Below, piece by piece: positions 1 through 11,331 of a DNA stretch of 56,929 nucleotides. Location: the NCBI GenBank assembly GCA_009921265.1, contig RFYV01000014.1, forward strand, positions 1-56,929. Direction: 5' to 3'. The translations under genes and the position numbers were made by a program. The stretch comes from Betaproteobacteria bacterium (GTDB lineage: Bacteria; Pseudomonadota; Gammaproteobacteria; Burkholderiales; Burkholderiaceae_C). A model generated the notes under the pieces. That model worked only from the letters and a program-made list of their open reading frames with translations, made no database searches and was not told the DNA's origin. Within the stretch, counting starts at the first letter, position 1. Every line of letters starts with the position of its first letter.

Positions 1-131
<131 letters not shown>

Positions 132-203
132 TTACGTCTGCACGACACTGCTTAATCGTCTCGCACGGATAACAAGACGGCGCATCGCCGCAGACAAGAA
201 AAA

Positions 204-2306
204 TTACTTGGAGCGTGCAGCAACAATGGCTTCGGCCACGTTGCGAGGTGCTTCAGAGTAGTGTTTGAATTCCATAGTGTAGGTTGCACGACCTTGCGAC
301 ATCGAACGCAAAGTGGTGGAGTAACCAAACATCTCGGACAAAGGAACCTCGGCCTTGATGGCTTTACCGCCACCGACCATGTCTTCCATGCCTTGAACCA
401 TGCCGCGACGTGAAGACAAATCGCCCATCACGTTACCTGCATAGTCTTCGGGTGTTTCGACTTCAACAGCCATCATGGGTTCCAAAATAACGGGGCTTGC
501 TTTTTTACAGCCTTCTTTGAAACCAAAAATAGCGGCCATTTTGAAAGCCATCTCGGATGAGTCAACGTCGTGGTAAGAGCCAAAGTGCAATGTGACTTTG
601 ACGTCAACAACGGGGTAGCCCGCCAACACGCCTGTGGTGAGCGCCTCAATGACACCTTTTTCTACAGCAGGAATATATTCGCGCGGCACAACACCGCCTT
701 TGATCGCGTCAACAAACTCAAAACCTTTGCCCGCTTCGTTGGGTTCAATTTTGAAAACAACGTGACCGTATTGACCTTTACCGCCTGATTGACGAACGAA
801 TTTGCCTTCGCTGTCTTCGATAGTTTTGCGAATGGTTTCGCGATAAGCCACCTGGGGTTTGCCCACGTTAGCTTCAACTCCAAATTCACGACGCATACGA
901 TCGACAATAATTTCTAAGTGCAACTCACCCATGCCGGCGATGATGGTTTGACCTGATTCTTCGTCTGTTTTGACGCGGAAAGATGGATCTTCTGCGGCCA
1001 AACGCTGCAGTGCAATCCCCATTTTTTCTTGGTCAACTTTTGTTTTGGGCTCAACCGCTTGTGCAATCACAGGCTCTGGGAAAATCATTCGCTCGAGCAT
1101 GATGATGTTGTCTGGGTCGCAAAGTGTTTCGCCCGTTGTTACGTCTTTTAAGCCAACGCATGCAGCAATATCGCCAGCACAAATTTCGTCAACTTCTAAA
1201 CGGTTATTGGCGTGCATTTGAACAATACGTCCGATGCGCTCTTTTTTACCTTTGATGGGGTTGTAAACCGTGTCGCCTTTTTTGAGGACGCCAGAGTAAA
1301 CACGCACGAAGGTGAGTTGACCTACAAACGGATCGGTCATGAGCTTGAATGCCAATGAAGAGAATTTTTCTTTGTCGTCGGCGTTGCGATGAACTTCTTT
1401 TTCATCGTCATCGGTGCCGCCAACTGGAGGAATATCCACGGGTGAGGGCATGAGTTCGATCACAGCGTCAAGCATGCGTTGCACACCTTTGTTTTTAAAC
1501 GCAGTGCCGCACATCATGGGTTGAATTTCGGAAGCGATGGTACGCGTACGCAAACCCAAAGTGATTTCTTCTTCGGTGAGATCGCCCTCTTCCAAATATT
1601 TATTCATGAGATCTTCGGACGCTTCGGCTGCGGCCTCGACCATGTTTTCACGCCATTTTTTGGCATCCGCGAGCAACTCAGCTGGAATGTCTTCAAATGT
1701 GAACTTCATACCTTGTGAAGCCTCATCCCAAATGATAGCTTTCATTTTGCGCAAATCAACTACGCCTCTGAAGTTTTCTTCAGCGCCAATAGGAATCACG
1801 ATTGGAATGGGATTGGCTTTGAGGCGCAATTTCATTTGGTCGTAGACCTTGAAAAAGTTGGCACCTGTGCGGTCCATTTTGTTGACAAAGGCCAAACGTG
1901 GCACTTTGTATTTGTTGGCTTGACGCCATACAGTTTCGGATTGGGGCTGAACGCCACCCACCGCACAGTAAACCATGCAAGCGCCGTCGAGTACACGCAT
2001 GGAGCGCTCAACTTCGATGGTGAAGTCAACGTGCCCTGGGGTGTCAATGATGTTGATGCGGTGCTCGGGGAAAGACAAGTCCATGCCTTTCCAAAAACAA
2101 GTGGTGGCAGCAGAGGTAATCGTGATGCCGCGCTCTTGCTCTTGCTCCATCCAGTCCATGGTTGCAGCGCCGTCGTGCACTTCACCAATTTTGTGATTCA
2201 CGCCGGTATAAAAAAGAATGCGCTCTGTCGTCGTGGTTTTACCAGCATCAATGTGAGCTGAAATACCAATATTGCGATAGCGCTCGATGGGGGTCTTGCG
2301 AGCCAT
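204..2306 (-). CDS. fusA: Elongation factor G
   Basis: EF-G is the translational GTPase that drives tRNA/mRNA translocation and, with RRF, ribosome recycling. The 700-residue length is normal. G-domain motifs are visible: P-loop AHIDAGKT (residues 17-24), RGITI switch I (59-63), DTPGH (88-92) and NKMD (142-145). Domains II to V follow, including the domain IV region with [15 protein letters not shown]. It lies between rpsG and tuf in the conserved str operon on the minus strand. The ATG at 2304-2306 gives the standard N-terminus [18 protein letters not shown]. Nothing is missing or odd. Confidence 0.98.
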   Translation of the reverse strand: MARKTPIERYRNIGISAHIDAGKTTTTERILFYTGVNHKIGEVHDGAATMDWMEQEQERGITITSAATTCFWKGMDLSFPEHRINIIDTPGHVDFTIEVERSMRVLDGACMVYCAVGGVQPQSETVWRQANKYKVPRLAFVNKMDRTGANFFKVYDQMKLRLKANPIPIVIPIGAEENFRGVVDLRKMKAIIWDEASQGMKFTFEDIPAELLADAKKWRENMVEAAAEASEDLMNKYLEEGDLTEEEITLGLRTRTIASEIQPMMCGTAFKNKGVQRMLDAVIELMPSPVDIPPVGGTDDDEKEVHRNADDKEKFSSLAFKLMTDPFVGQLTFVRVYSGVLKKGDTVYNPIKGKKERIGRIVQMHANNRLEVDEICAGDIAACVGLKDVTTGETLCDPDNIIMLERMIFPEPVIAQAVEPKTKVDQEKMGIALQRLAAEDPSFRVKTDEESGQTIIAGMGELHLEIIVDRMRREFGVEANVGKPQVAYRETIRKTIEDSEGKFVRQSGGKGQYGHVVFKIEPNEAGKGFEFVDAIKGGVVPREYIPAVEKGVIEALTTGVLAGYPVVDVKVTLHFGSYHDVDSSEMAFKMAAIFGFKEGCKKASPVILEPMMAVEVETPEDYAGNVMGDLSSRRGMVQGMEDMVGGGKAIKAEVPLSEMFGYSTTLRSMSQGRATYTMEFKHYSEAPRNVAEAIVAARSK

Positions 2307-2395
2307 GATGTTTACCTATTGTGTTGGTGACCCAATTGCACACCCGTTACGAGCAGGATATAGCTCGCAACGATCTGCGCAACCAGATCGGGTTC

Positions 2396-2866
2396 TTAGA
2401 AACGAAAGTGAGAGAAGGCTTTGTTGGCTTCGGCCATGCGGTGAACTTCGTCACGCTTTTTCATGGCGCCGCCACGACCTTCGGAGGCTTCAAGGAGCTC
2501 GTTGGCCAAGCGCAAAGCCATGGATTTTTCGCCACGCTTACGGGCGGCTTCTTTGAGCCAACGCATGGACAAGGCCAAGCGACGCACAGGACGCACCTCA
2601 ACTGGCACTTGGTAGTTGGCACCACCGACACGGCGAGATTTAACCTCGACCATGGGCTTGACGTTGTTAACCGCAAGGTTGAACAACTCAAGCGGGTCTT
2701 TGCCAGACTTTTGTTGGATTTGCTCGAGAGCGCCATAAATAATGCGCTCTGCAACTGCTTTTTTTCCGCCTTCCATGATCACATTCATGAATTTGGAGAG
2801 CTCGACATTGCCATACTTGGGGTCAGGCAGAATTTCACGTTTGGGGACTTCGCGACGACGTGGCAT
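2396..2866 (-). CDS. rpsG: 30S ribosomal protein S7
   Basis: S7 nucleates assembly of the 30S head by binding the 3' domain of 16S rRNA. The protein is 156 residues, the usual bacterial size, and begins [20 protein letters not shown]. The ATG at 2864-2866 is chosen because it matches the family N-terminus and has an AGAGGAA ribosome site just upstream; the open frame extends 22 codons further but that part has no family match. Second gene of the str operon. In E. coli S7 represses the operon by binding the S12-S7 intergenic mRNA; the 159-base gap here could serve the same role, which is inference. Confidence 0.97.
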   Translation of the reverse strand: MPRRREVPKREILPDPKYGNVELSKFMNVIMEGGKKAVAERIIYGALEQIQQKSGKDPLELFNLAVNNVKPMVEVKSRRVGGANYQVPVEVRPVRRLALSMRWLKEAARKRGEKSMALRLANELLEASEGRGGAMKKRDEVHRMAEANKAFSHFRF

Positions 2867-3025
2867 ATGAATTTCCTCTATTGCTTCAGTTGGCGTCTTT
2901 TCAGACGCCGCGAGAGCCAAAAAGACTCCCACTTACTCGACCCACGCTCACCATAGAGGTATATGCGCTTAGGGCCACTTCGTTTTGCACAACCGGCCAA
3001 GGCTGTAAAAACACCGGATAAGAAA
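2867..3025 (-). promoter_or_regulatory. rpsL-rpsG intergenic leader with hairpin
   Basis: This 159-base gap between S12 and S7 contains a perfect 6-bp stem, GGCGTC (2892-2897) and GACGCC (2904-2909), with a 6-base loop. It sits just upstream of the rpsG ribosome site. The gap carries no coding frame that resembles a protein. In enterobacteria the equivalent intergenic region is the S7 translational operator, so a similar feedback element is possible. The assignment rests on position and the visible hairpin only. Confidence 0.35.
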
Positions 3026-3403
3026 TTAGGCTTTCTTGGGCCGTTTTGCACCGTACTTGGAGCGTGATTGCTTGCGGTCTTTGACCCCTTGCAAATCGAG
3101 CGATCCACGCACAATGTGGTAGCGCACACCGGGCAAGTCTTTGACACGACCACCGCGCACGAGCACAACAGAGTGCTCTTGCAGGTTGTGGCCTTCACCG
3201 CCGATGTACGAAATAACTTCAAACCCGTTTGTGAGGCGCACTTTGGCAACCTTACGCAAAGCGGAGTTTGGCTTTTTAGGCGTAGTGGTGTAGACGCGCG
3301 TGCAAACACCGCGCCGCTGGGGGGAGTTTTGCATGGCGGGGCTCTTGGACTTGATCTTTTCGACCGTCCGTCCGTGGCGCACCAATTGGTTAATGGTTGG
3401 CAT
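3026..3403 (-). CDS. rpsL: 30S ribosomal protein S12
   Basis: S12 sits at the decoding centre of the 30S subunit and influences accuracy. The 125-residue protein starts [16 protein letters not shown] and has the conserved [18 protein letters not shown] and [17 protein letters not shown] blocks. The lysine in [11 protein letters not shown], where streptomycin-resistance changes arise in other species, is the common wild-type residue, so no such resistance allele is seen there. First gene of the str operon; the upstream 136-base gap holds the likely promoter. Confidence 0.98.
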   Translation of the reverse strand: MPTINQLVRHGRTVEKIKSKSPAMQNSPQRRGVCTRVYTTTPKKPNSALRKVAKVRLTNGFEVISYIGGEGHNLQEHSVVLVRGGRVKDLPGVRYHIVRGSLDLQGVKDRKQSRSKYGAKRPKKA

Positions 3404-3472
3404 TGAAAAATTGTCCCTAGAACGTAAAAAACGAAAACATGATGCCCTTCGGCAAATTCCGAAAAGCCTTCT

Positions 3473-3501
3473 AGTGTATCAAGTTAATGGCGGGACTACA
3501 A
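3473..3501 (-). promoter_or_regulatory. Candidate sigma-70 promoter of the str operon
   Basis: On the minus strand there is a -35-like TTGTAG (3496-3501) and a -10-like TACACT (3473-3478), separated by exactly 17 bases. It lies about 70 bases upstream of the rpsL start, in the only sizeable gap before the str operon. The upstream gene dacA ends at 3540 on the same strand, so read-through from it is also possible. Prediction by eye only. Confidence 0.4.
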
Positions 3502-3539
3502 GCAAAGGTTTGCGCGCACTGACAAGGGTTTGCGGTCGC

Positions 3540-4712
3540 TCACTTAATCCAAAGTCTTAAGGCATCCCAAGCACGCCCAAAAATACCCGCTTCTTCGACT
3601 GGACTCAGGCTGACCAAGGGCACATCGAGCAAGGTCCGGTTATCGATAAAGACCTTGAGTGTCGCCATATTTTGACCCAAAGCAATCGGCGCCACAAAGG
3701 GGTCGGGGCGCTCGACTTTGGTTTTGATGCGGTCAGCTTGACCCTGAGGCGCTGCAACAATAATGGCTTGTGGCCTGCCGACGCCTACCGTGTTTTCTTT
3801 TCCTTTCCAAACTGCAGGGGAAATGATGGGCTGAGCGGCTGCAAATAACTGCACCGCGTCAAAGGCGGTGAAGCCCCAATTGATGAGTTTTTGGGCTTCA
3901 TTCGCTCTTGAAACCTCGCTACTGGCACCCAAAACAATGGCCAACAAGCGTCGCCCCGCTAAATTGGGGAAATCGCGCTTGGCTGTTGCAATTAAGCAAT
4001 AGCCTGCGGTATCGGTGTGTCCTGTCTTGAGCCCGTCAACAGTGGGGTCCCGAAATAACAACAAGTTGCGATTGGTGTCATTGGCCAAGGGAGTTCCTGA
4101 ATATCTGTATTTTTTAATTGAATAAAAATGCAAATGCATGGGGAAGTCTTGCATCAAGCGAGTCGCCAATATGGACAAATCATGCGCGGTGGTGGTGTGC
4201 CCAGCCTCTGTGAGGCCTTCAGGGTTTTTGTAACTGGTTTGCTTCATGCCTAAGGCCTTGGCTTGCATATTCATGAGCTGAACAAATTTTTCGACCGAGC
4301 CGCCAACGCCCTCGGCTAGCGAGATGGTTGCATCGTTACCTGATTGAACAATCATTCCTTTGATGAGGTCTTCGACAGGCACTTGCATTTTGGGATCGAT
4401 GAACATGCGCGAGCCCGGCATCTTCCATGCGCGATTACTGACAGGAAGTGTTTGCGCGAGATTGATTTTTTTGGACTCCATAGCTTGAAACACCAAATAA
4501 GCGGTCATGAGTTTGGTGAGTGACGCTGGCTCAACAGGCGTGTTGGCGTCTTTTTGTGCCAATACTTGATTAGCGCTGACGTCGATGATTAAAAAAGATC
4601 GCGCCGCAATTTCGGGAGGTTGCGGCATTTGCGCAAATGCAAAACCAAAACCGCATATTAAAAAAATAATTGCAATGAATCGTCTAAAAATATATTTAAG
4701 AAAAAAAATCAT
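3540..4712 (-). CDS. D-alanyl-D-alanine carboxypeptidase (PBP5/6 family)
   Basis: A low-molecular-weight penicillin-binding protein that trims the terminal D-Ala from peptidoglycan pentapeptides in the periplasm. The 390-residue protein has an N-terminal hydrophobic signal (about residues 6-27, ending FAFAQ). The three serine-peptidase motifs are intact: SLTK (64-67, nucleophile S64), SGN (124-126) and KTG (229-231). A PBP5 C-terminal beta domain and a C-terminal amphipathic tail ending WDALRLWIK follow, typical of membrane-anchored DacA/DacC. It overlaps the upstream hydrolase by 4 bases (ATGA). Whether it is DacA or DacC cannot be settled here. Confidence 0.93.
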   Translation of the reverse strand: MIFFLKYIFRRFIAIIFLICGFGFAFAQMPQPPEIAARSFLIIDVSANQVLAQKDANTPVEPASLTKLMTAYLVFQAMESKKINLAQTLPVSNRAWKMPGSRMFIDPKMQVPVEDLIKGMIVQSGNDATISLAEGVGGSVEKFVQLMNMQAKALGMKQTSYKNPEGLTEAGHTTTAHDLSILATRLMQDFPMHLHFYSIKKYRYSGTPLANDTNRNLLLFRDPTVDGLKTGHTDTAGYCLIATAKRDFPNLAGRRLLAIVLGASSEVSRANEAQKLINWGFTAFDAVQLFAAAQPIISPAVWKGKENTVGVGRPQAIIVAAPQGQADRIKTKVERPDPFVAPIALGQNMATLKVFIDNRTLLDVPLVSLSPVEEAGIFGRAWDALRLWIK

Positions 4713-5332
4713 GTTGTTAGATGTTGAACTACTCTTGATTTAAGCAATGGCAATTGTCCATGAAAAAAGTGTCCGCATCCTGGAAAAACCAAAACAGGTA
4801 AGGATTGAGGTCTTGCCCAATCTAAAACACTGCTTAGGGGAACCGTGTCGTCTTCTTCACCATGAATCACCAAGGTGTTGACGTGTAAATGTGTAGCAAT
4901 ATTTGCAACATCAAATCGCGAAGTGGCCACACCAACCAACACGGTGCGTTGAATACGCTCTGTTGATTCGAGATGCTTGTGGACCTGAGACGCAACAAAG
5001 GCGCCAAAAGAAAATCCTGCAATTGCGATGGGCCCCTCGGGCGATAACTGCTCGATGAGGCGAAGCATGTCTTCAACTTCTCCCACACCATTGTCATGGA
5101 CACCATCGCTTTGGCCCACGCCACGAAAATTAAATCGCACAGCGCCCCAACCCGATTGAACAAATGCGCGCGCCAATGTTTGCACCACTTTGTTTTCCAT
5201 GGTTCCGCCAAAAAGAGGATGCGGGTGCGCAATGAATGCAAATCCTTTGTGTGTGTGTGGCGGCTTGTCTAATAAAACTTCGATAAGGCCCATAGGGCCA
5301 TGAAGCAATCGTTGCTCAGTGGTAGCGTTCAT
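4709..5332 (-). CDS. Alpha/beta hydrolase
   Basis: A cytoplasmic alpha/beta-fold hydrolase of 207 residues with unknown substrate. The nucleophile elbow GFSFGA places the serine at residue 108. The likely acid is in HGEEDDTVP (D161/D162) and the catalytic histidine is in GCGHFFHG (H188). The N-terminal HPHPLFGGTMENKVV block is typical of the small 'alpha/beta superfamily hydrolase' (COG2945) found widely in proteobacteria. Its stop overlaps the dacA/C start and it begins 2 bases after the ferredoxin stop, so these genes are probably one transcript. Confidence 0.85.
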   Translation of the reverse strand: MNATTEQRLLHGPMGLIEVLLDKPPHTHKGFAFIAHPHPLFGGTMENKVVQTLARAFVQSGWGAVRFNFRGVGQSDGVHDNGVGEVEDMLRLIEQLSPEGPIAIAGFSFGAFVASQVHKHLESTERIQRTVLVGVATSRFDVANIATHLHVNTLVIHGEEDDTVPLSSVLDWARPQSLPVLVFPGCGHFFHGQLPLLKSRVVQHLTT

Positions 5333-5334
5333 GT

Positions 5335-5670
5335 TTAACGACCGACATCGGGCGGCAAAACCAATCGCGCCACGACTTGACCATTTTGCAAATGAGACGA
5401 AACAATTTCATCGATGTCTGCCAAGTCAACAAAGCTATACCAAACCTCTTGGGGATAAACAACCGCAACGGGGCCGCCCGAACAACGATCTAAACAGCCC
5501 GCTTTGTTGACACGCACGCCACCTGGCCCCGTCAATCCTGCGCTTTTGACTTTGGCCTTGCAATGATCAAAGGCGGCTTGTGCATTGTGATTGGCGCACG
5601 CAGCCTGTCCGTTTTCACGATTATTGAGGCAGAAAAAAATATGATGTTTGTAATAAGTGTGTGTTTTCAT
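5335..5670 (-). CDS. Thioredoxin-like [2Fe-2S] ferredoxin
   Basis: A 111-residue thioredoxin-fold ferredoxin, a family of small electron carriers binding one [2Fe-2S] cluster. Four cysteines fit the family pattern: C14 and C25 (FFCLNNREN...AAC) and C59 and C63 (GCLDRCSGG). C37 is extra. The GPGGVRVNKAGCLDRC block is characteristic. The electron partner is not known. It lies 10 bases after the VanZ-family gene and 2 bases before the hydrolase. Confidence 0.88.
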   Translation of the reverse strand: MKTHTYYKHHIFFCLNNRENGQAACANHNAQAAFDHCKAKVKSAGLTGPGGVRVNKAGCLDRCSGGPVAVVYPQEVWYSFVDLADIDEIVSSHLQNGQVVARLVLPPDVGR

Positions 5671-5680
5671 GGTTTAAATT

Positions 5681-6793
5681 TTAAGTGCTCAAGGATGATT
5701 GTTTGGAATGGATTGCTAATTTAACAAGGGCGATCACAAGTACTGCATAGGGCCACAACCAGCCTAACCATTGGGCCAATCCATTAAATCGAATGAATCG
5801 TCCTTGCTCCCAGTTTTGTAAAGTTTGACCCAAGTAAACACTTTCGGGCGCTTGGTTGAGCATAAAGAGTTGCAACATCAAAAATAAAAATAAAAAAGTC
5901 CAACAAGTTCTTGACGGCGCAAAAATAAAAAGCATAGCCAAAATAAACCCCATATAAATAGCGATCCATGTGGCTTGATCAACCCACGCCCATGCGTGAG
6001 TCGGTCCAAAGGTAAGGCCAGACGTTAGCGCAGAAACAAAAACACCCATCACAATCAAAACCAAATTAGAAATCAATCGCCTGCGCCAGCTTTTTGTAAC
6101 AGCCATCAATAGCAAACAGGGGATGATGAGGCCCAATGCCACGCACATCAACTCGACTAACGGCACCATGGGTTCAAGCTCCACATCTCTAAAGGGCAAC
6201 CATTCCAAAAAGGGCGTGTCACGCAGCCATTCTCCAAGCGCTGTTTCTAACCTCTCTTGAATCTGCCCCAAACCAAAAGGAACCGACACAGGAAAAAGCA
6301 AAGCAAAAGGCCAAATCAAAATAAGCACCAATGGAATACTCGCCTCCTCGCTAAACCATTGCGATCGAAATGTGCTCCAACGCGACAACCAGCCCATTTT
6401 TTCGCCAGCAGCGGCCAATCCTGTGCCAAGTAAGCCGCCCAGGGTGTTGAGTAAAAAATCAGTGAGCGAAGGAACGCGCATTGGCAAGTACGTTTGCAAT
6501 CCTTCCATCGCAAGAGACAACATCAGCATTAAAAAAATATGGAGCACAACAATGGGGCCGCGAAACCCCGATCGAATAGCGCCGAGGGTGAGCCAAAAGC
6601 CCAGTGGTACATAGCCCGCGATATTGGTGACCACATCAAACCAGGTCCAGTATTTAGGCCAAGGTGCAGTTAAAAATTCCCAAGGAAAAAGGCCTTGATT
6701 GCGCCAATTGTCAAACGGATAGAGACTGGCATAAACAATCAATGCCGAACTCACCCAAGCAAGCGGCCAGGCGGACGTTTTTTTCGCGGTCAT
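5681..6793 (-). CDS. VanZ-family membrane protein
   Basis: A polytopic inner-membrane protein of 370 residues. The N-terminal ~130 residues match the VanZ-like family: an N-terminal helix followed by YASLYPFDNWRNQG, then a DVVTNIAGYVPLGFW block and a SLTDFLLNTLGGLLG block. The C-terminal half adds several more hydrophobic helices (about residues 210-365), so the protein is much longer than the minimal VanZ domain. The name comes from a teicoplanin-resistance gene, but most family members have no shown link to resistance. Its start is 2 bases after the hemJ stop. Confidence 0.8.
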   Translation of the reverse strand: MTAKKTSAWPLAWVSSALIVYASLYPFDNWRNQGLFPWEFLTAPWPKYWTWFDVVTNIAGYVPLGFWLTLGAIRSGFRGPIVVLHIFLMLMLSLAMEGLQTYLPMRVPSLTDFLLNTLGGLLGTGLAAAGEKMGWLSRWSTFRSQWFSEEASIPLVLILIWPFALLFPVSVPFGLGQIQERLETALGEWLRDTPFLEWLPFRDVELEPMVPLVELMCVALGLIIPCLLLMAVTKSWRRRLISNLVLIVMGVFVSALTSGLTFGPTHAWAWVDQATWIAIYMGFILAMLFIFAPSRTCWTFLFLFLMLQLFMLNQAPESVYLGQTLQNWEQGRFIRFNGLAQWLGWLWPYAVLVIALVKLAIHSKQSSLST

Positions 6794-6795
6794 TT

Positions 6796-8334
<1,539 letters not shown>

Positions 8335-8336
8335 AT

Positions 8337-9026
8337 TTATCCAACATGTTTGGTGAAGAATGCCAAGGCTCTTACCAAAGCTTCGTTGGTCGCAGTTTCG
8401 TCGTATGAACCTCTTTGGTCGCAATTAAAGCCATGATCGGCCTCGTATGCGTGAACCTCCACTTGTGAATACGCCTTTTTAAAAGCTTCCACCGTGTCCA
8501 TGGGGATCCAATGATCTTTTTTGCCAAAGTGCGCTTGAACAGGGCACTGCGGTTTACGTTTCATTTCGGCCTCTGTCGTGACGCCGCCGCCATAGTAAGG
8601 AACCGCGGCACTCAAACCCGTCACCAATTCAGCGCTTTTCCATGTGAGTAAGCCACCCCAGCAATAGCCCACGATGCCAACCTTGCCCTTGGTTGAAAAG
8701 CGACCCAAGTCGACTGCAGCTTGAATATCTGCAATGACGCCTGGTGCAGGCACGCCATCGATTTTGGTTTTAAGCGCGAAACCTGCATTCATATCATCGG
8801 GCGTGTAGCCCAGATTCACATCCAACTCAGCACGTGCAAAGGTTTGAGGTGCAATTGCTAAATATCCTGCAAGCGCGTAACCATCGGCCACGGCCTTGAT
8901 GTGAGAGTTAACGCCAAAAATTTCTTGCAAAACAACAATCGCACCTCGTGGTGTATTTTTGGGTGACGCCATATAGGCAGGGCATTGAAAACCGTCGGAT
9001 GCACGCAATTGAACCATCTGTCCCAT
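8337..9026 (-). CDS. Dienelactone hydrolase family protein
   Basis: A 229-residue alpha/beta hydrolase of the dienelactone hydrolase family, which opens lactone rings in chlorocatechol degradation and acts on other esters. The Cys-Asp-His triad is present: C122 in GYCWGG, D171 in GKKDHW and H198 in EADHGF. E35 in LQEIFGVN matches the residue that activates the cysteine. No other catechol-pathway genes are nearby, so a general hydrolase role is as likely. It is convergent with hemB, with 2 bases between the stops. Confidence 0.88.
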   Translation of the reverse strand: MGQMVQLRASDGFQCPAYMASPKNTPRGAIVVLQEIFGVNSHIKAVADGYALAGYLAIAPQTFARAELDVNLGYTPDDMNAGFALKTKIDGVPAPGVIADIQAAVDLGRFSTKGKVGIVGYCWGGLLTWKSAELVTGLSAAVPYYGGGVTTEAEMKRKPQCPVQAHFGKKDHWIPMDTVEAFKKAYSQVEVHAYEADHGFNCDQRGSYDETATNEALVRALAFFTKHVG

Positions 9027-9058
9027 GTCTTTTCTCCCTTTGATTGAAATTATTCAGA

Positions 9059-9673
9059 TTAAATGATGGTACGACTTTGCACGCGTCGCTCCAAAAAATC
9101 AAGTCTATCTTGTCCCCAAAAGATCTCCCCATCAACCACATAACTGGGGGCTCCAAACACACCTGCATCAATCGCTTGTTGCGTATAGGCCTCATAGGCC
9201 TCTTGCGCGGCCTGGCTGTACGTCTTTTCAATTAACGAGGCGGCAAGGCCACATTTCTTGAGCAGCCCTTCCAAAATATTCATATCTGCAATGTTGAGTT
9301 CATCCACCCAAACTGCGGTTAAAACCGCTTGCGTGATATTCAATGCTGCGTCCGTGCCTTGATTCAAATCGATGGCGACAATTAATTTGGCTACGTCATC
9401 GGTTGAGACAGGGAAGAATTTGGACTTGAGGGTGAGTGGCACACCAAAATAGTTGCTGAATCTTTTTAATTCCACCAATCGGTAGGCTTGTCGCTGCGGC
9501 GCACGCTGTCGCAAAGGCAAACCGCCCGAAATCGGGAAAACTTTTCCACCTAAATCAACGGGCATCACATGGACCTGCGCCTTGGCTTGTCTGGCGATGG
9601 ATACAAAGCGCGCATGGCCCAAATAAGCCCATGGGCTGTTGGGTGCAAAATAATAATCAATGCGCGGGTTCAT
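9059..9673 (-). CDS. 2-hydroxychromene-2-carboxylate isomerase family (DsbA-like)
   Basis: A 204-residue DsbA/kappa-class GST-fold protein. In the named family the enzyme uses glutathione to isomerise 2-hydroxychromene-2-carboxylate in naphthalene degradation; many chromosomal homologues have unknown substrates. The N-terminus has DYYFAPNSPWAYLGHARF, with the serine of NSPW at the usual glutathione-activating position instead of a CxxC. The C-terminus GVFGAPSYVVDGEIFWGQDRL is a strong family signature. It lies 32 bases upstream of the dienelactone hydrolase on the same strand, so the two may be co-transcribed. Confidence 0.85.
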   Translation of the reverse strand: MNPRIDYYFAPNSPWAYLGHARFVSIARQAKAQVHVMPVDLGGKVFPISGGLPLRQRAPQRQAYRLVELKRFSNYFGVPLTLKSKFFPVSTDDVAKLIVAIDLNQGTDAALNITQAVLTAVWVDELNIADMNILEGLLKKCGLAASLIEKTYSQAAQEAYEAYTQQAIDAGVFGAPSYVVDGEIFWGQDRLDFLERRVQSRTII

Positions 9674-9759
9674 TTATTTTTCTCCCGTGAATTAATTTTG
9701 TATTAAATAAGCATTCGAGAGCCTGTAAAGTACCCTGTTTTACTCCTGATCTGTTTTCT

Positions 9760-9772
9760 CTGCTGAGAGCAG
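9760..9772. promoter_or_regulatory. Small inverted repeat upstream of mmsA
   Basis: A perfect 5-bp dyad CTGCT-gag-AGCAG in the 147-base gap between the divergent isomerase gene and mmsA. Short palindromes of this kind can be operator half-sites. Evidence is symmetry and position only. Confidence 0.25.
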
Positions 9773-9782
9773 TTAATAATCC

Positions 9783-9803
9783 ATTGTTGATGGCTTAGAC
9801 AAT
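9783..9803. promoter_or_regulatory. LysR-type T-N11-A dyad upstream of mmsA
   Basis: ATTGT (9783-9787), 11 bases, then ACAAT (9799-9803) form a perfect 5-bp inverted repeat with the T-N11-A geometry typical of LysR-family regulators. It ends 17 bases before the mmsA start, closer than a usual LysR recognition site, so it could be an activation-site half or a repressor operator. No LysR gene is adjacent. Confidence 0.4.
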
Positions 9804-9820
9804 TTGAATCGAGAACTCAC

Positions 9821-11329
9821 ATGACAAATAAAATTTCACACTTTATCCAAGGTCAATCCACTGGCGCGAAAAGCGTGCGCACACAGGATGTCTTTAATCC
9901 TGCTACAGGCCAAGTCTGCGCGCAAGTGCATCTAGCGAGCACCGCCTGCGTTGCCGATGCAGTTAAAAGTGCAACTGCTGCATTTCCTGCATGGGCTGAC
10001 ACACCGCCGCTGCGACGCGCACGTGTGATGTTTAAATTTTTAGAGTTGCTCAACGCTCATCGCGATGATTTAGCGCGAATAATTACCACAGAGCACGGCA
10101 AGGTTTTTACCGACGCACAAGGTGAAGTCACGCGCGGCATTGAAATTGTTGAGTTTGCATGTGGTATTCCGCAATTGCTCAAAACCAATTTCACAGATCA
10201 AGTTTCAACAAGTATTGATAATTGGGTTATGCGTCAACCTTTAGGCGTTGTTGCAGGCATCACACCTTTTAATTTTCCTGTGATGGTTCCGATGTGGATG
10301 TTTCCGGTTGCAATTGCATGCGGCAATACTTTTATTTTGAAGCCTTCACCGATCGATCCTTCGCCTTCATTGCTGATGGCAGAGTTGCTTAAAAAAGCGG
10401 GCTTGCCCGATGGCGTATTTAATGTGGTGCAAGGCGACAAAGAGGCTGTTGATGCATTGTTGGTTCACCCCGATGTCAAAGCAATCAGTTTTGTGGGCTC
10501 CACACCGATTGCCAATTACATTTATGAAACGGGTGCGCATCATGGCAAACGCGTGCAAGCATTGGGCGGCGCAAAAAATCACATGGTTGTGATGCCCGAC
10601 GCTGATTTGTTGCAATCGGTAGACGCACTGATTGGTAGCGCATACGGATCTGCAGGCGAGCGTTGCATGGCCATTAGCGTAGCCGTATTGGTCGGCGATG
10701 TTGCTGACAAAATCATGCCTCTCCTCATTGAAAGAACGCAACAACTCAAGGTATTAAATGGCACCGATCTTTCTGCAGAAATGGGACCGATCGTCACCGC
10801 GCAAGCGCATCAACGCATCACGGGGTACATCGATCAAGGCGTTAAAGAAGGCGCAAAATTATTAGTTGATGGCCGTCAATTCAACCCTTCGAAAACAGGC
10901 AAAGGATGTGAGAAAGGTTTTTGGATGGGCGGAACGCTCTTTGATCATGTGGGCACTGATATGCGCATTTACAAAGAAGAAATTTTTGGTCCCGTGTTGT
11001 CGTGTGTTCGCGTCAAAGATTTTGGTCAAGCCGTTGCGATGATCAATCAACATGAGTTTGGCAATGGCGTGAGTTGTTTTACACGTGACGGTAATATCGC
11101 ACGCGAGTTTTCTCGCCGTATTCAAGTGGGCATGGTGGGCATCAACGTGCCCATTCCTGTGCCCATGGCTTGGCACGGTTTTGGCGGATGGAAGCGCAGT
11201 TTGTTTGGCGACATGCACGCATATGGTGAGGAAGGCGTTCGTTTTTACACCAAACAAAAAAGCATCATGCAACGTTGGCCCGAGAGCATTGGCAAAGGCG
11301 CAGAGTTTGTGATGCCCACATCCAAATAA
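9821..11329 (+). CDS. mmsA: CoA-acylating methylmalonate-semialdehyde dehydrogenase
   Basis: Oxidises methylmalonate semialdehyde to propionyl-CoA, or malonate semialdehyde to acetyl-CoA, with NAD and CoA and release of CO2. The 502-residue protein has the aldehyde dehydrogenase fold with [17 protein letters not shown] near residue 145 and catalytic C282 in [11 protein letters not shown], both typical of MmsA rather than other ALDH families. The downstream GMC oxidoreductase begins 2 bases after its stop, so the two form a tight operon. The pairing suggests oxidation of a hydroxy acid to the semialdehyde and then to an acyl-CoA. Confidence 0.93.
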   Translation: MTNKISHFIQGQSTGAKSVRTQDVFNPATGQVCAQVHLASTACVADAVKSATAAFPAWADTPPLRRARVMFKFLELLNAHRDDLARIITTEHGKVFTDAQGEVTRGIEIVEFACGIPQLLKTNFTDQVSTSIDNWVMRQPLGVVAGITPFNFPVMVPMWMFPVAIACGNTFILKPSPIDPSPSLLMAELLKKAGLPDGVFNVVQGDKEAVDALLVHPDVKAISFVGSTPIANYIYETGAHHGKRVQALGGAKNHMVVMPDADLLQSVDALIGSAYGSAGERCMAISVAVLVGDVADKIMPLLIERTQQLKVLNGTDLSAEMGPIVTAQAHQRITGYIDQGVKEGAKLLVDGRQFNPSKTGKGCEKGFWMGGTLFDHVGTDMRIYKEEIFGPVLSCVRVKDFGQAVAMINQHEFGNGVSCFTRDGNIAREFSRRIQVGMVGINVPIPVPMAWHGFGGWKRSLFGDMHAYGEEGVRFYTKQKSIMQRWPESIGKGAEFVMPTSK

Positions 11330-11331
11330 CA

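Noticed and set aside
1836..2261. 141-codon plus-strand frame inside fusA
   Set aside because: It is the antisense shadow of EF-G with no domain resemblance.
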